In this document: positions 1-8,156 of the stretch, in pieces
Position numbering within the stretch: the stretch's first letter is position 1
How the letters are laid out: every line of letters starts with the position of its first letter
Assembly: GCA_041623895.1 (NCBI GenBank)
Contig: JBFJVZ010000075.1
Span: 1 to 21,428 of the forward strand
Source of the DNA: JBFJVZ01 sp041623895
GTDB lineage: Bacteria > Planctomycetota > Planctomycetia > Pirellulales > Pirellulaceae
Length of the DNA: 21,428 nucleotides
Direction: 5' to 3'
The notes under the pieces: generated by a model
The model's input: only the letters and a program-made list of their open reading frames with translations
What the model was told of the DNA's origin: nothing
The model's database searches: none
Position numbers and translations under genes: made by a program

Positions 1-50
1 ATCCGCGCGTCATTGCTGATAATCCGTCGATCAGGCAAGTTGCGATAGGG

Positions 51-144
51 GTTGCCTGGCAGCAAAGTTGCCTGGCAGCGGCAGCAGAGTTGCCTGCAGC
101 GGCAGCACAGTTGCCTGGCAGCGGCAGCACAGTTGACTGGCAGC
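51..144. repeat. 22-bp imperfect tandem repeat upstream of the comEA-like gene
   Basis: Five consecutive copies begin with gttgcctggcagc or a close variant, at 51, 67, 89, 110 and 132. The middle three are 21-22 bp long and continue with ggcagcaca or ggcagcaga; the first is short (16 bp) and the last diverges into the ribosome binding site of the next gene. The period is not a multiple of three, so this is not a coding repeat. It occupies the promoter or leader region of the gene starting at 165. Confidence 0.85.
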
Positions 145-150
145 GAGGAC

Positions 151-155
151 GGAGG
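151..155 (+). promoter_or_regulatory. Shine-Dalgarno site that fixes the GTG start at 165
   Basis: GGAGG lies 9 bases before a GTG in the frame of the ComEA-like protein. The only upstream in-frame ATG, at 90, falls inside the tandem repeat and would add a low-complexity stretch, so the GTG is the better start. Confidence 0.7.
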
Positions 156-164
156 GGGGCACCC

Positions 165-611
165 GTGGAAGAGGACAGCCAGCACACAGAAATCGAGCCG
201 ACTGGGAAAGAGACGCGGAAACTCGGGCAAAATCCGCGCCTGCCGCTGGAACAACGGGGCGTGCAGATCACCGTCGCCGTGTTGGGGATCTGCGCCGTTG
301 CAGCCATTCTTTGGATGGGACGAACAACGTTCCGGAGCGACATCATCCCAAACCACAGCCGCAGCCCGGGCGTGACGTTGCTGCAAATCGACATCAACCA
401 AGCCGATGTTCGTGAATTTGCTCTGCTGCCTGGTGTTGGACCGGTGTTGGCCTCGCGAATTGTTGCCGACCGGCGGCAAAACGGCAGCTTCCATTCCCTC
501 GAAGATCTCTCCCGAATTCATGGGATCGGGCAAAAAACGATTGATCAGATTGTGATTTACTGCTTGCCGGTCGATGGCCCCGAGGTGCAGGTCGCGCTGG
601 CGGAGGAATGA
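165..611 (+). CDS. ComEA-like helix-hairpin-helix membrane protein
   Basis: This is a 148-residue protein. A polar N-terminus is followed by one membrane segment (about residues 33-51) and then a ComEA-type double helix-hairpin-helix domain (about 75-133). That domain shows DINQA, then LPGVGPVLASRIVADR, then a second hairpin around IHGIGQKTIDQI. In competence ComEA, such a domain binds double-stranded DNA outside the membrane with one N-terminal anchor, which matches this layout. No other competence gene is visible nearby, so DNA uptake is only an inference; many planctomycetes carry solitary proteins of this type. The start is the GTG at 165 because of the GGAGG at 151. The C-terminal tail after the second hairpin is short and acidic. 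Confidence 0.85.
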   Translation: MEEDSQHTEIEPTGKETRKLGQNPRLPLEQRGVQITVAVLGICAVAAILWMGRTTFRSDIIPNHSRSPGVTLLQIDINQADVREFALLPGVGPVLASRIVADRRQNGSFHSLEDLSRIHGIGQKTIDQIVIYCLPVDGPEVQVALAEE

Positions 612-658
612 CACTTCGTCGATTCCAGTCGCTCGGATACGATAGGCTATCGAATAAC

Positions 659-728
659 GGGGAGGGCGAAGCTCCTTTCCAGACGAGCTTCCAAGGCGAC
701 GCGGCTCAGCAGGAGCTTTGCCCGCCCC
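659..728. repeat. Imperfect inverted repeat (REP-like palindrome)
   Basis: The arm at 659-676 (ggggagggcgaagctcct) matches the reverse complement of 711-728 at 16 of 18 positions, with a 34-bp spacer. Arms with a GGAGGGCGAAGCTCC core resemble dispersed palindromic repeats I associate with Pirellulaceae intergenic regions; that recollection cannot be checked here. It is not followed by a T-run, so it is not an obvious terminator for the upstream gene. Confidence 0.7.
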
Positions 729-732
729 CTCA

Positions 733-868
733 CGCAACGCCGTTAAGGATTCCTGGTAGCCGGATTCGCCAGAATTCGGGCGCCGTCCACGATACAACCG
801 AAGTCTGGCGACTCCGGCTACGAAGAACAGCCCGCGTAACACGAACAAGAAACGCTTAACGGCGTTGC
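733..868. mobile_element. MITE-like palindromic element with inverted ends and a 6-bp flanking direct repeat
   Basis: The ends are a perfect 14-bp inverted repeat: gcaacgccgttaag at 734-747 against cttaacggcgttgc at 855-868. Inside lies a second inverted repeat, 756-779 against 798-821, matching at 22 of 24 positions, with a core reading gtagccggattcgcc and ggcgactccggctac. CCCTCA occurs immediately outside both ends (727-732 and 869-874), as a target-site duplication would. The element has no open frame for a transposase, so it would be non-autonomous. It could instead be a REP-type extragenic palindrome whose flanking hexamer matches by chance. Confidence 0.55.
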
Positions 869-915
869 CCCTCATGTGGTCTGCGGAATCAGACACTCCA
901 ACCGACCGGCAGCGG

Positions 916-3042
916 ATGATCGTATCGAAACAACATGACGACTCGGAGTCACTTCCCAGGGCCGAATTCCATCTCGCTCAACCATTCGAGCCGGCGGGGG
1001 ACCAGCCCAAAGCGATCGAGGCATTGACGAAAGGCTTCCTGGCCGGCGCGGCGGCCCAGGTACTGCTGGGTGCAACCGGCACCGGTAAAACGTTCACGAT
1101 GGCAAACGTGATCGCCAACCTCGGTCGGCCAACGCTGGTGCTGAGCCACAACAAGACACTGGCAGCGCAGTTGTATGGCGAATTCAAGCAGTTCTTTCCC
1201 GAGAATGCCGTTCATTATTTCGTCAGCTATTACGACTATTATCAGCCGGAAGCCTACATCCCGCAGCGTGACGTTTATATCGAAAAGGATGCTTCGATCA
1301 ACGAAGAGATCGATCGGTTGCGGTTGGCAACAACCAGTTCGCTGGTCAGCCGCCGCGACGTTGTGATCGTTGCTTCGGTCAGCAGCATTTACGGGCTCGG
1401 ATCGCCCGATGACTACAAGCAGTTGGTGGTCGGACTTCACAAAGGTGAGCTGACACGCCGGGATCACTTGCTCTTGAAGCTGGTCGACGTGCTTTACGAA
1501 CGAAACGACGTTGCCTTTGAGCGGGGAAAATTTCGCGTCCGCGGCGACTGTATCGAAATCTGGCCCAGCTACGAGGAATTCGCCTATCGCATCGAAATGT
1601 GGGGTGACGAGATCGAACAATTATCGATCATCAAACCGCTCTCCGGCGAAACGATCCGCACCCTGGATCAGGTTTTTATTTATCCGGCCAGGCACTTCGT
1701 CATGCCCGAGGATCGCATCCAACGTGCGATCGCCATCATTCGCGAGGAACTGAAGCAACAGTTGGAAAAGTTCCAGAGCGAAGGCAAGTTGCTGGAAGCG
1801 CAGCGTTTATCTGCCCGCACGCGGTTTGACCTGGAAATGATGTCCGAAGTCGGTCACTGCCCGGGCATCGAAAACTATAGCCGACCACTCTCGGGCAAGC
1901 CCCCGGGCGCGGTCCCCGATACGCTTTACAACTTTTTCCCGGAGGATTTCATCACCTTTGTCGACGAGTCGCACGTCACGGTACCGCAAGTCCGCGCCAT
2001 GTATGCCGGTGACCGGAGCCGCAAGATGACGCTGGTGCAACATGGGTTTCGCTTGCCTTGTGCGTTGGATAACCGGCCGCTGAAATTTGAGGAATGGGAA
2101 CAGCGGACGGGCCAAATCTGTTTTGTCAGCGCAACGCCGGCCGACTACGAATTGCAGCGGACAGGTGGCGAAGTCGTCGAGCAGATCATCCGTCCCACGG
2201 GATTGCTGGATCCGGAGGTCGAAGTGATTTCGGCCCGTGGTCAGGTGAACCACCTGCTGGAAGAGATCCGCACTCGCGCGGCAAAGGACGAACGCGTGCT
2301 GGTGACGGCGCTGACAAAGCGACTTGCCGAAGATTTGGCAACGTTCTTTCAAGAACAAAACGTGCGCTGCCGCTGGCTGCACAGCGAACTGGATGCATTC
2401 GAGCGGGTGGAGCTGCTGCAGGATCTACGGAGCGGAAGATTCGACTGCCTGGTCGGTGTCAACTTGCTGCGTGAGGGACTCGACCTACCGGAGGTATCTC
2501 TGGTGGCGATTTTGGACGCAGATAAGGAAGGATTTTTGCGCAGCGAGACGAGTTTGATTCAAACCATCGGCCGCGCCGCCCGAAACGCGAATTCCAAGGT
2601 CATCCTGTATGCCGACAAGGTGACCGAGTCGATGCGGCTGGCGATCGATGAAACCGAACGCCGGCGTGCCTTGCAGCGCGAGTACAACGAAAAGCACGGG
2701 ATCACACCCGAAACGATCCGCAAAACGATCCGCGCCGGGATCGAAGCCGAGGCGGCCAAGCACCGCAGGACCAGTGCTGCGGCAAAAACCGAAGAAGACG
2801 CCGTTTATGTCACGATCGAGTACGTCGAAGCACTGGAGCAGGAAATGCTGGCGGCGGCCGAGAACCTGGAATTCGAGCGAGCCGCATCGCTGCGCGACCG
2901 GGCGCTGCGGCTGAAAGAAAATATCGGCAAGACACTCGCGGAAGTCGACTCGGAAAAACCGGCCGGTATTACCGGCCGCCAAAGAAAACGCCGCAAAGGA
3001 ATCAAAGGCGGAGCAAAAGTACCCCGCCCAAAACGGGGCTGA
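916..3042 (+). CDS. uvrB: UvrABC system protein B (excinuclease subunit B)
   Basis: UvrB is the damage-verifying helicase of nucleotide excision repair. It is loaded by UvrA and recruits UvrC for incision. The 708-residue product is slightly longer than typical UvrB (about 670). Visible landmarks are FEPAGDQPKAIEAL at the N-terminus, Walker A GATGTGKT (52-59), the beta-hairpin region YYDYYQPEAYIPQRDVYIEK (105-124), DESHVTVPQ (350-358), motif VI QTIGRAARN (549-557) and a C-terminal UVR domain (about 635-670) that contacts UvrC. A Lys/Arg-rich tail of about 25 residues follows the UVR domain and is unusual. The start is uncertain: ATG 916 gives a leader closest to other UvrBs, ATG 874 is also in frame, and neither has a strong Shine-Dalgarno. 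uvrA and uvrC are not in the window. Confidence 0.97.
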   Translation: MIVSKQHDDSESLPRAEFHLAQPFEPAGDQPKAIEALTKGFLAGAAAQVLLGATGTGKTFTMANVIANLGRPTLVLSHNKTLAAQLYGEFKQFFPENAVHYFVSYYDYYQPEAYIPQRDVYIEKDASINEEIDRLRLATTSSLVSRRDVVIVASVSSIYGLGSPDDYKQLVVGLHKGELTRRDHLLLKLVDVLYERNDVAFERGKFRVRGDCIEIWPSYEEFAYRIEMWGDEIEQLSIIKPLSGETIRTLDQVFIYPARHFVMPEDRIQRAIAIIREELKQQLEKFQSEGKLLEAQRLSARTRFDLEMMSEVGHCPGIENYSRPLSGKPPGAVPDTLYNFFPEDFITFVDESHVTVPQVRAMYAGDRSRKMTLVQHGFRLPCALDNRPLKFEEWEQRTGQICFVSATPADYELQRTGGEVVEQIIRPTGLLDPEVEVISARGQVNHLLEEIRTRAAKDERVLVTALTKRLAEDLATFFQEQNVRCRWLHSELDAFERVELLQDLRSGRFDCLVGVNLLREGLDLPEVSLVAILDADKEGFLRSETSLIQTIGRAARNANSKVILYADKVTESMRLAIDETERRRALQREYNEKHGITPETIRKTIRAGIEAEAAKHRRTSAAAKTEEDAVYVTIEYVEALEQEMLAAAENLEFERAASLRDRALRLKENIGKTLAEVDSEKPAGITGRQRKRRKGIKGGAKVPRPKRG

Positions 3043-3060
3043 GCGCGCTTCGCTGCTCAG
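3039..3060. terminator. Hairpin between convergent genes
   Basis: CTGAGC at 3039-3044 pairs with GCTCAG at 3055-3060 around a GC-rich loop. It spans the uvrB stop codon and the 18-bp gap before the convergent dockerin-protein gene. The symmetric stem could serve both strands, but there is no T-run on either side, so it would be a weak or non-classical terminator. Confidence 0.4.
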
Positions 3061-6000
3061 TTACACCAACGAGTTCGTCAACACAATGTCCAAAGCGATG
3101 ATGTGATCTTCGTCATCGTTGTCATCATCGTTAATCCAGTCGACGACCGCAGCCAGGCTTGCTTCGTGGACTTCGGCCAGGTAGTTGATGATCAACAGGG
3201 CGTCCAGTGCCGATGTCCTGCCGTCGCCGTTGACATCGGTACTGTCTTCTATTCCGATCTGTTCGCCGGCGGCCGCCGTTTCTGCCAGTCCGTTAAGCAC
3301 TTGCAGGGCGTCGAGGGATGACACCTTACCATCGCCCGAGACGTCCAACCGCAGCTCGGGATTAGCCGAGGGCAATTCGAGGACAGGAGCCCTGACCAAA
3401 CCGCCCGTGGCGACCAGCGCCGTTTCGGCAACGTCCAGCCGTATCAGCGTGACCGTGCTGGAAAGCCGGAACTCAGGTGCCTGCGGCTGACCGAGGTTCA
3501 AGTCCTGGTAGAAATTGGCAACCACGATATCGTCAAGTGTATCGCCATCGAAATCGCCGACGACCAGCGCTGACGGCGCAGTGACGTTCGTAATCGTTGT
3601 CATGTGTGCGAACTGGCCGGTGCCATCGCCGACAAACAGATCGACCAATTGATCACCCAGGTTCGCAACAGCCAGATCCGTTCTGCCGTCATGATTGAAA
3701 TCACCCACGTCAAAGACACTGGCGCCATCGCCCACGTCAAGTGAATTGATGACGCTGACGGTCCCGTTCATCGTCAATACCGACAACTGCCCAGCCTCGG
3801 AAAGTGCCAGCGCCGCGGGTGCCGCGGAGTCGGGATCCTCCAGCAGATCGACAATCTTGACCGCTACCAGACGCGGATTCAGCTGCGTTTCGATCGGCTC
3901 CCCAAAGCCTCCAGCCCCGTCACCAAGCAAAGTGACCAACAGGGACGATTCATCACCAGGGTATCCAAAGTTGGCGTAGATCGCGTCGCTGTTGCCGTCA
4001 CCATTGATGTCGCCCGCGGAAACGGCGCGAACCTGGCGGCCGCTGGCGATCGGCACCGATTCCGTCGAGCCGTTCAGCGCCAAATTCAAGTCGGAGGACC
4101 GAAAAGCAGCCGTCAGAACATCGGGTGTTCCGTTGCCATCGAAATCCGCAACCACGACATCGATCGGCCCGTTTCCAGCCGTGATTTCGGACTGGTTGGT
4201 CGTGCCGTCCAAGGTCACGACGAAGCCAGCGGTGCTGGGCGTTCCGATCCCGGCTACAGCAATCAGCGGCACACTTTGGCCAGCCGGCTGGAAAGCGAAA
4301 ATGCTTTGCGGACGATCGCTCAAGATGATTTTTTCGCCCAGTGATAGTTCGCCTTCATCGTTGTTCAAGATGGTCAGCGAATTGCTCAGATCACTCGCGA
4401 CCAGAACATCCAAATCACCATCGCCGTCCACATCGGCGCCGGCGATATCGCGGGCCAGGTCGCCAACGTCAAATGATGTGCGTACGATTCCAGGATTCCG
4501 CGGGATCGTATCGCAGTCAAAGGGAACCTGGACCACAACCGTCGGAAAAGTGTCGGTGACGTTGTTAAACGTATAGTCACCGTTGTCGTCAGTCAGAGTC
4601 GAACGCTCGGCTGGATCGAGCGCGCGGTCGGAGTCTTCATCCAAAAAGACTGTCGTGCCAACGACCGCTTCGCCCGGGTCCTCCGAATCATTGGCATTGA
4701 TGTCGCAATAGACGTGGCCCGTAACCGACGTCGATACCGCGATCGTTGTCGTCTCGCTGGCCGAGTTATTGGATGGATCCGCATCCGCTTCGGTGCTGAC
4801 CACAGATGTGTTTGTCGTAAATGTGCCGGCGGTTCCGCCCGCGGTCGCGACAATCGTGACAGTCGTTGTGATGCCCGGATCCAAAGCCACAAGATTGGAC
4901 GTGACCGTGTTTCCGGCAACCGTGACCGTACCCAGCGGGCTGCTGTCCGCAGAGACGATCGTGAAGTCTGCCGGCAGCGTTGTGGTCGATGTGACGTCGC
5001 TGGCGATTTCGCTACCTTGATTGGAGACGTCGACGGAAAAAATCACCGTCTGGCCCGGCATCAGCGGATCAACATCATCGGCAATCGTTGTTGCCAGATC
5101 CACCAACACGGCTGACACACTGGTTGTTTCGGTGGCCGAGTTATTGCCCACATCCGAATCAACTTCGTTGCTGCTGACGGTGGCCGTATTGTCGATCGTC
5201 TGGGTTGCGGTTGTCGCAACCGAGGCGGTTAAACTGATTGTCGACGATGCACCAGCGGCCAGATCGCCGATGTTGGCGGTAATGAATCCGCTCGCTTCTT
5301 CGACTGCCCCGCTGTCGCCGTCGACATCACCCGAGACAAAGGTCAATTCCGCGGGAAGTTGGTCTTCAAGCAGGACAACGCTGGCATCGCTTGGGCCGTT
5401 GTTTGCCACGATGATGGTATAGATCAGCGAACCGCCGGGCGCCACTGTTTCGACATTTGCTGATTTGAAAACTTCAAGATCGACAATCGCAGTCGTCGCC
5501 GTGGTTTCGGACACCGTGTTATCGCCGGGATCCAAGTCATTTTCGTTGCTGCTGACCGTGGCTGTGTTGTTGAGGGTCAGCCTGGCATTGGAGGCAACCG
5601 AGCCAGTGATGGTGAGCGTCGCCGATCCGCCTGCGGCCAAGATCCCAACGCTCGCCGTGACGACACCGTTCGCTTCGCTGACGGCCGCGCTGTCTCCGTC
5701 GACATCACCGGCAATAAATGTCAGTTCCGCAGGCAAGGTGTCATCGATCGTCACACCGGTAGCATCATCCGGGCCGTTATTGGTGACGACAATCGTGTAA
5801 GTCAGCGGCGTGCCGGCGGTCACCGGGTCAACGCTATCGGACTTGGTAATGACAAGATCGACTTCGGGCGAAACCAGCTCCAACTCGAATGCTCCAATGT
5901 CGGCGACAGCGACGGAGTCTCCATCACCGTCTTGCGGCCGCGTGATCCCTCGAGCATCTGTCGGCGGAAACTGCAATCCGCCGGCGTCGATAGCCGGGCT

Positions 6001-7965
6001 GCCGTCGAACAATCCCCGTGTAAACACAGGGCCACCGTTGTCTTGTAGCGGCCCCAAGAGTGGATCGAGACCGCTTTGATCGCCGCTGCCATTCAAGCCA
6101 AGTGTGCCGCTTTGATCCAAATTGTTGCCCAACGAGTTGATTCCGGTGGCGACGCCATCCCCTTCCGCGAATAACACGCCGCGGAGGTTTAGAATCCCCA
6201 CACCTTGCTGGTTCAGATTGAAACCGGAGCCAAAAGAGATATTCGTGGCAATCGTCGAAGAATCGATCAGGCTGTCAGCAGCTAAATCGGCAAAGATGCC
6301 GCCACCGGTCGTCAGCGAGTTGATGCTACTGTTATCTGAGACGGTCACGTTGGTCAGCTGCAGCGAGCCGGCAATCATGCCAAGTCCACCACCGACGCCG
6401 TCCGCCTGGTTGTTGGAAATCGTGACGCGATTGGCGGTCAAAACCGGGGTTCGATTCTGCCCAATCATGCCGATGCCGCCGGCGCGGCCGTCTTGCAAGG
6501 CTTGATTGGAATCAATCGTGGAATCGGTGATCATCAAATCGACGTCGGCCAGACCGATGCCGCCCGCGTCGCCGTTGGCCGTGTTGCCGATGATACTGCT
6601 GCCCAAGACGGTCAGCGGATTGTCACCCGTGGAACTGACGGCCCCCAATCCACCAGCTGCTCCGCCTGCCTGTGTCGCTGTGTTATTGGAGATGATGGAA
6701 TTCGTAATGGTTAGATTCGCGTCGACTGCAGCGAGACCGCCTGCCGCCGGCGCGCTGTTATTGTTGATCAGGGCATTCCGGATGATCACGGCTGGCGCGT
6801 TTGCCGCATCCTGAGAAATGGCAACGAGTGCTCCCCCGCCTTCATCAAACGCAAATCCTGTTGCCATCCCGGTGACAATGTTCAATTCAAACTGCGTGCC
6901 ATCGACGGTCCCCGGCGCATCCACGGACTCGAAGCCACCTGCGCCGGCGACTGCACTATTGGACTCGAACCTGCCGCCGTTGATGGTGAAGGAAGGACCG
7001 CCGGGGCCGCTGCCAATCAGATAAAGGCCGCCGCCTCCGCTTTCGCTGCCTAACGCGTCGTTACCTACGAATGAGGAATTATCGATCGTTGCGGCCGCCC
7101 CGAATGTAGCGACTCCGCCACCCGAATCGCCGGCCGTATTGCCACTGATCGTCACCGTGTCCATCAGCACGACCGCGGATTGGTCAAACGAGGAAACGAA
7201 GATCCCGCCGCCAAATCCGCGGTCGGCTTGCGAATCGCCAGCCTGATTTCCTTCAATCGTGCTGTTGGAAATATTCAATGTGTTTGGCACGCTTCCCGTG
7301 ACAAAACTGATCCCTCCACCATTCAATGCTGCAAAGTTATTGCGGATGATGGAGTTGTCGATCGTCAGGTTACCAGTGGTGTTAATCCCAGCACCTGACG
7401 CCAACGGGCCAAAGATGTCGCCGGCGGAATTATCTTCGACAATCACATCGCTGAGCACCACGCTCGTCTGGTCGGATGCGTTGATACCGCCGCCACCACT
7501 GCCGTCAAACGCGACCCCGCCGCGAATCGTCAATCCTTCAAACTTGACAACATACGGATTGTCAGAGCCAAATAAGTCAAACACACGTGACGCATCGTTT
7601 CCATCAATCACAACTGCCGCGGCGTCATTGACGTTACCGATGAAGGTGGTGTCCTGAGAATTCTGTAGATCGAAACTGCCAATCAGGGAGTCAATCAGGT
7701 ACGTGCCATCGGGAATCTGAATCTCGTCGCCGCCGGCATTCGATTCGGCAGTCTGGACTGCCAGCCGTAGCGTGCAGTTGTTGTTGCCGGCTGCATCGTC
7801 GGCGGCACAAACATCGCCGGGTGAAGGAAGCTGGTCGACCGCCGTGTCGACAAAGAAAGTCGCCAAGACTCGACGGGCCTCCAGAGACTCAAAACGAAAC
7901 TGTCGTGTCATCAGAATTTGCCGTGAGCGATTATTGCGACGGCCAGCACGGCGGGGGCGAATCAT
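3061..7965 (-). CDS. Giant exported multidomain protein: beta-helix, three DUF11, SdrD-B-like, FG-GAP, dockerin
   Basis: The product has 1634 residues. A basic N-terminus with FESLEARRVLAT (24-36) is the planctomycete-type surface-protein signature. Domains in order: a right-handed beta-helix with choice-of-anchor-Q-like features (about 36-697, many NN/GGG turns, ending SPAIDAG and DIGAFELE); three DUF11 repeats (about 702-826, 828-950, 954-1078); an SdrD-B-like domain (VTGHVYCDINAN, 1081-1092); FG-GAP/VCBS-type repeats (about 1160-1500) with calcium loops such as DVDGDGDLD, DINGDGNSD and DFNHDGRTD; a type I dockerin with two loops (DVSGDGKVSSLDAL and DVNGDGRTSALDAL, about 1541-1597); and an acidic tail. 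It is probably a calcium-stabilised secreted or cell-surface adhesin; no catalytic site is evident. ATG 7911 (MTRQFRFESLEARR) is an equally plausible start, and neither start has a clear ribosome site. No cohesin partner is present here. Confidence 0.9.
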   Translation of the reverse strand: MIRPRRAGRRNNRSRQILMTRQFRFESLEARRVLATFFVDTAVDQLPSPGDVCAADDAAGNNNCTLRLAVQTAESNAGGDEIQIPDGTYLIDSLIGSFDLQNSQDTTFIGNVNDAAAVVIDGNDASRVFDLFGSDNPYVVKFEGLTIRGGVAFDGSGGGGINASDQTSVVLSDVIVEDNSAGDIFGPLASGAGINTTGNLTIDNSIIRNNFAALNGGGISFVTGSVPNTLNISNSTIEGNQAGDSQADRGFGGGIFVSSFDQSAVVLMDTVTISGNTAGDSGGGVATFGAAATIDNSSFVGNDALGSESGGGGLYLIGSGPGGPSFTINGGRFESNSAVAGAGGFESVDAPGTVDGTQFELNIVTGMATGFAFDEGGGALVAISQDAANAPAVIIRNALINNNSAPAAGGLAAVDANLTITNSIISNNTATQAGGAAGGLGAVSSTGDNPLTVLGSSIIGNTANGDAGGIGLADVDLMITDSTIDSNQALQDGRAGGIGMIGQNRTPVLTANRVTISNNQADGVGGGLGMIAGSLQLTNVTVSDNSSINSLTTGGGIFADLAADSLIDSSTIATNISFGSGFNLNQQGVGILNLRGVLFAEGDGVATGINSLGNNLDQSGTLGLNGSGDQSGLDPLLGPLQDNGGPVFTRGLFDGSPAIDAGGLQFPPTDARGITRPQDGDGDSVAVADIGAFELELVSPEVDLVITKSDSVDPVTAGTPLTYTIVVTNNGPDDATGVTIDDTLPAELTFIAGDVDGDSAAVSEANGVVTASVGILAAGGSATLTITGSVASNARLTLNNTATVSSNENDLDPGDNTVSETTATTAIVDLEVFKSANVETVAPGGSLIYTIIVANNGPSDASVVLLEDQLPAELTFVSGDVDGDSGAVEEASGFITANIGDLAAGASSTISLTASVATTATQTIDNTATVSSNEVDSDVGNNSATETTSVSAVLVDLATTIADDVDPLMPGQTVIFSVDVSNQGSEIASDVTSTTTLPADFTIVSADSSPLGTVTVAGNTVTSNLVALDPGITTTVTIVATAGGTAGTFTTNTSVVSTEADADPSNNSASETTTIAVSTSVTGHVYCDINANDSEDPGEAVVGTTVFLDEDSDRALDPAERSTLTDDNGDYTFNNVTDTFPTVVVQVPFDCDTIPRNPGIVRTSFDVGDLARDIAGADVDGDGDLDVLVASDLSNSLTILNNDEGELSLGEKIILSDRPQSIFAFQPAGQSVPLIAVAGIGTPSTAGFVVTLDGTTNQSEITAGNGPIDVVVADFDGNGTPDVLTAAFRSSDLNLALNGSTESVPIASGRQVRAVSAGDINGDGNSDAIYANFGYPGDESSLLVTLLGDGAGGFGEPIETQLNPRLVAVKIVDLLEDPDSAAPAALALSEAGQLSVLTMNGTVSVINSLDVGDGASVFDVGDFNHDGRTDLAVANLGDQLVDLFVGDGTGQFAHMTTITNVTAPSALVVGDFDGDTLDDIVVANFYQDLNLGQPQAPEFRLSSTVTLIRLDVAETALVATGGLVRAPVLELPSANPELRLDVSGDGKVSSLDALQVLNGLAETAAAGEQIGIEDSTDVNGDGRTSALDALLIINYLAEVHEASLAAVVDWINDDDNDDEDHIIALDIVLTNSLV
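4732..5862 (-). repeat. Three tandem DUF11-coding repeats
   Basis: These are about 370-bp units within the giant gene, at roughly 5488-5862, 5116-5484 and 4732-5106. The first two remain similar at DNA level, for example ccgtcgacatcacc in both, and encode LPAELTF followed by a GDVDGDS loop. The third has diverged and lacks that acidic loop. Confidence 0.75.
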
Positions 7966-8156
7966 GGCGGGGCTACTCGAGGATGATTGGAAAATGCACC
8001 CTGCATGCTAATTGGCAGCCGACAGACCAGCAAATCATCCTGCCTGAGAATAAACCCGTGCCCATGGGCAGCTGCTCCAGATCACGCCGCCAGCATGAAT
8101 AACACGCTGCTGCTAATTAATCAGACTCCAGCCTCCTCTGGTTGATCTTCGTATAC

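Larger units (their letters stand above)
612..915. other. Intergenic region with two palindromic elements
   Basis: This stretch of about 300 bp between the ComEA-like gene and uvrB holds two adjacent inverted repeats (659-728 and 733-868). An open frame at 608-859 runs through both palindromes, resembles no known protein and is best read as noncoding. No clear promoter for uvrB could be picked out. Confidence 0.6.

Noticed and set aside
608..859. Open frame of 83 codons after the ComEA-like gene
   Set aside because: It overlaps both palindromic elements, has a noncoding composition and no ribosome site of its own, and its reading frame follows the repeat sequence.
949..1620. 223-codon open frame antisense to uvrB
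   Set aside because: Shadow of the uvrB codon pattern; uvrB itself is unambiguous.
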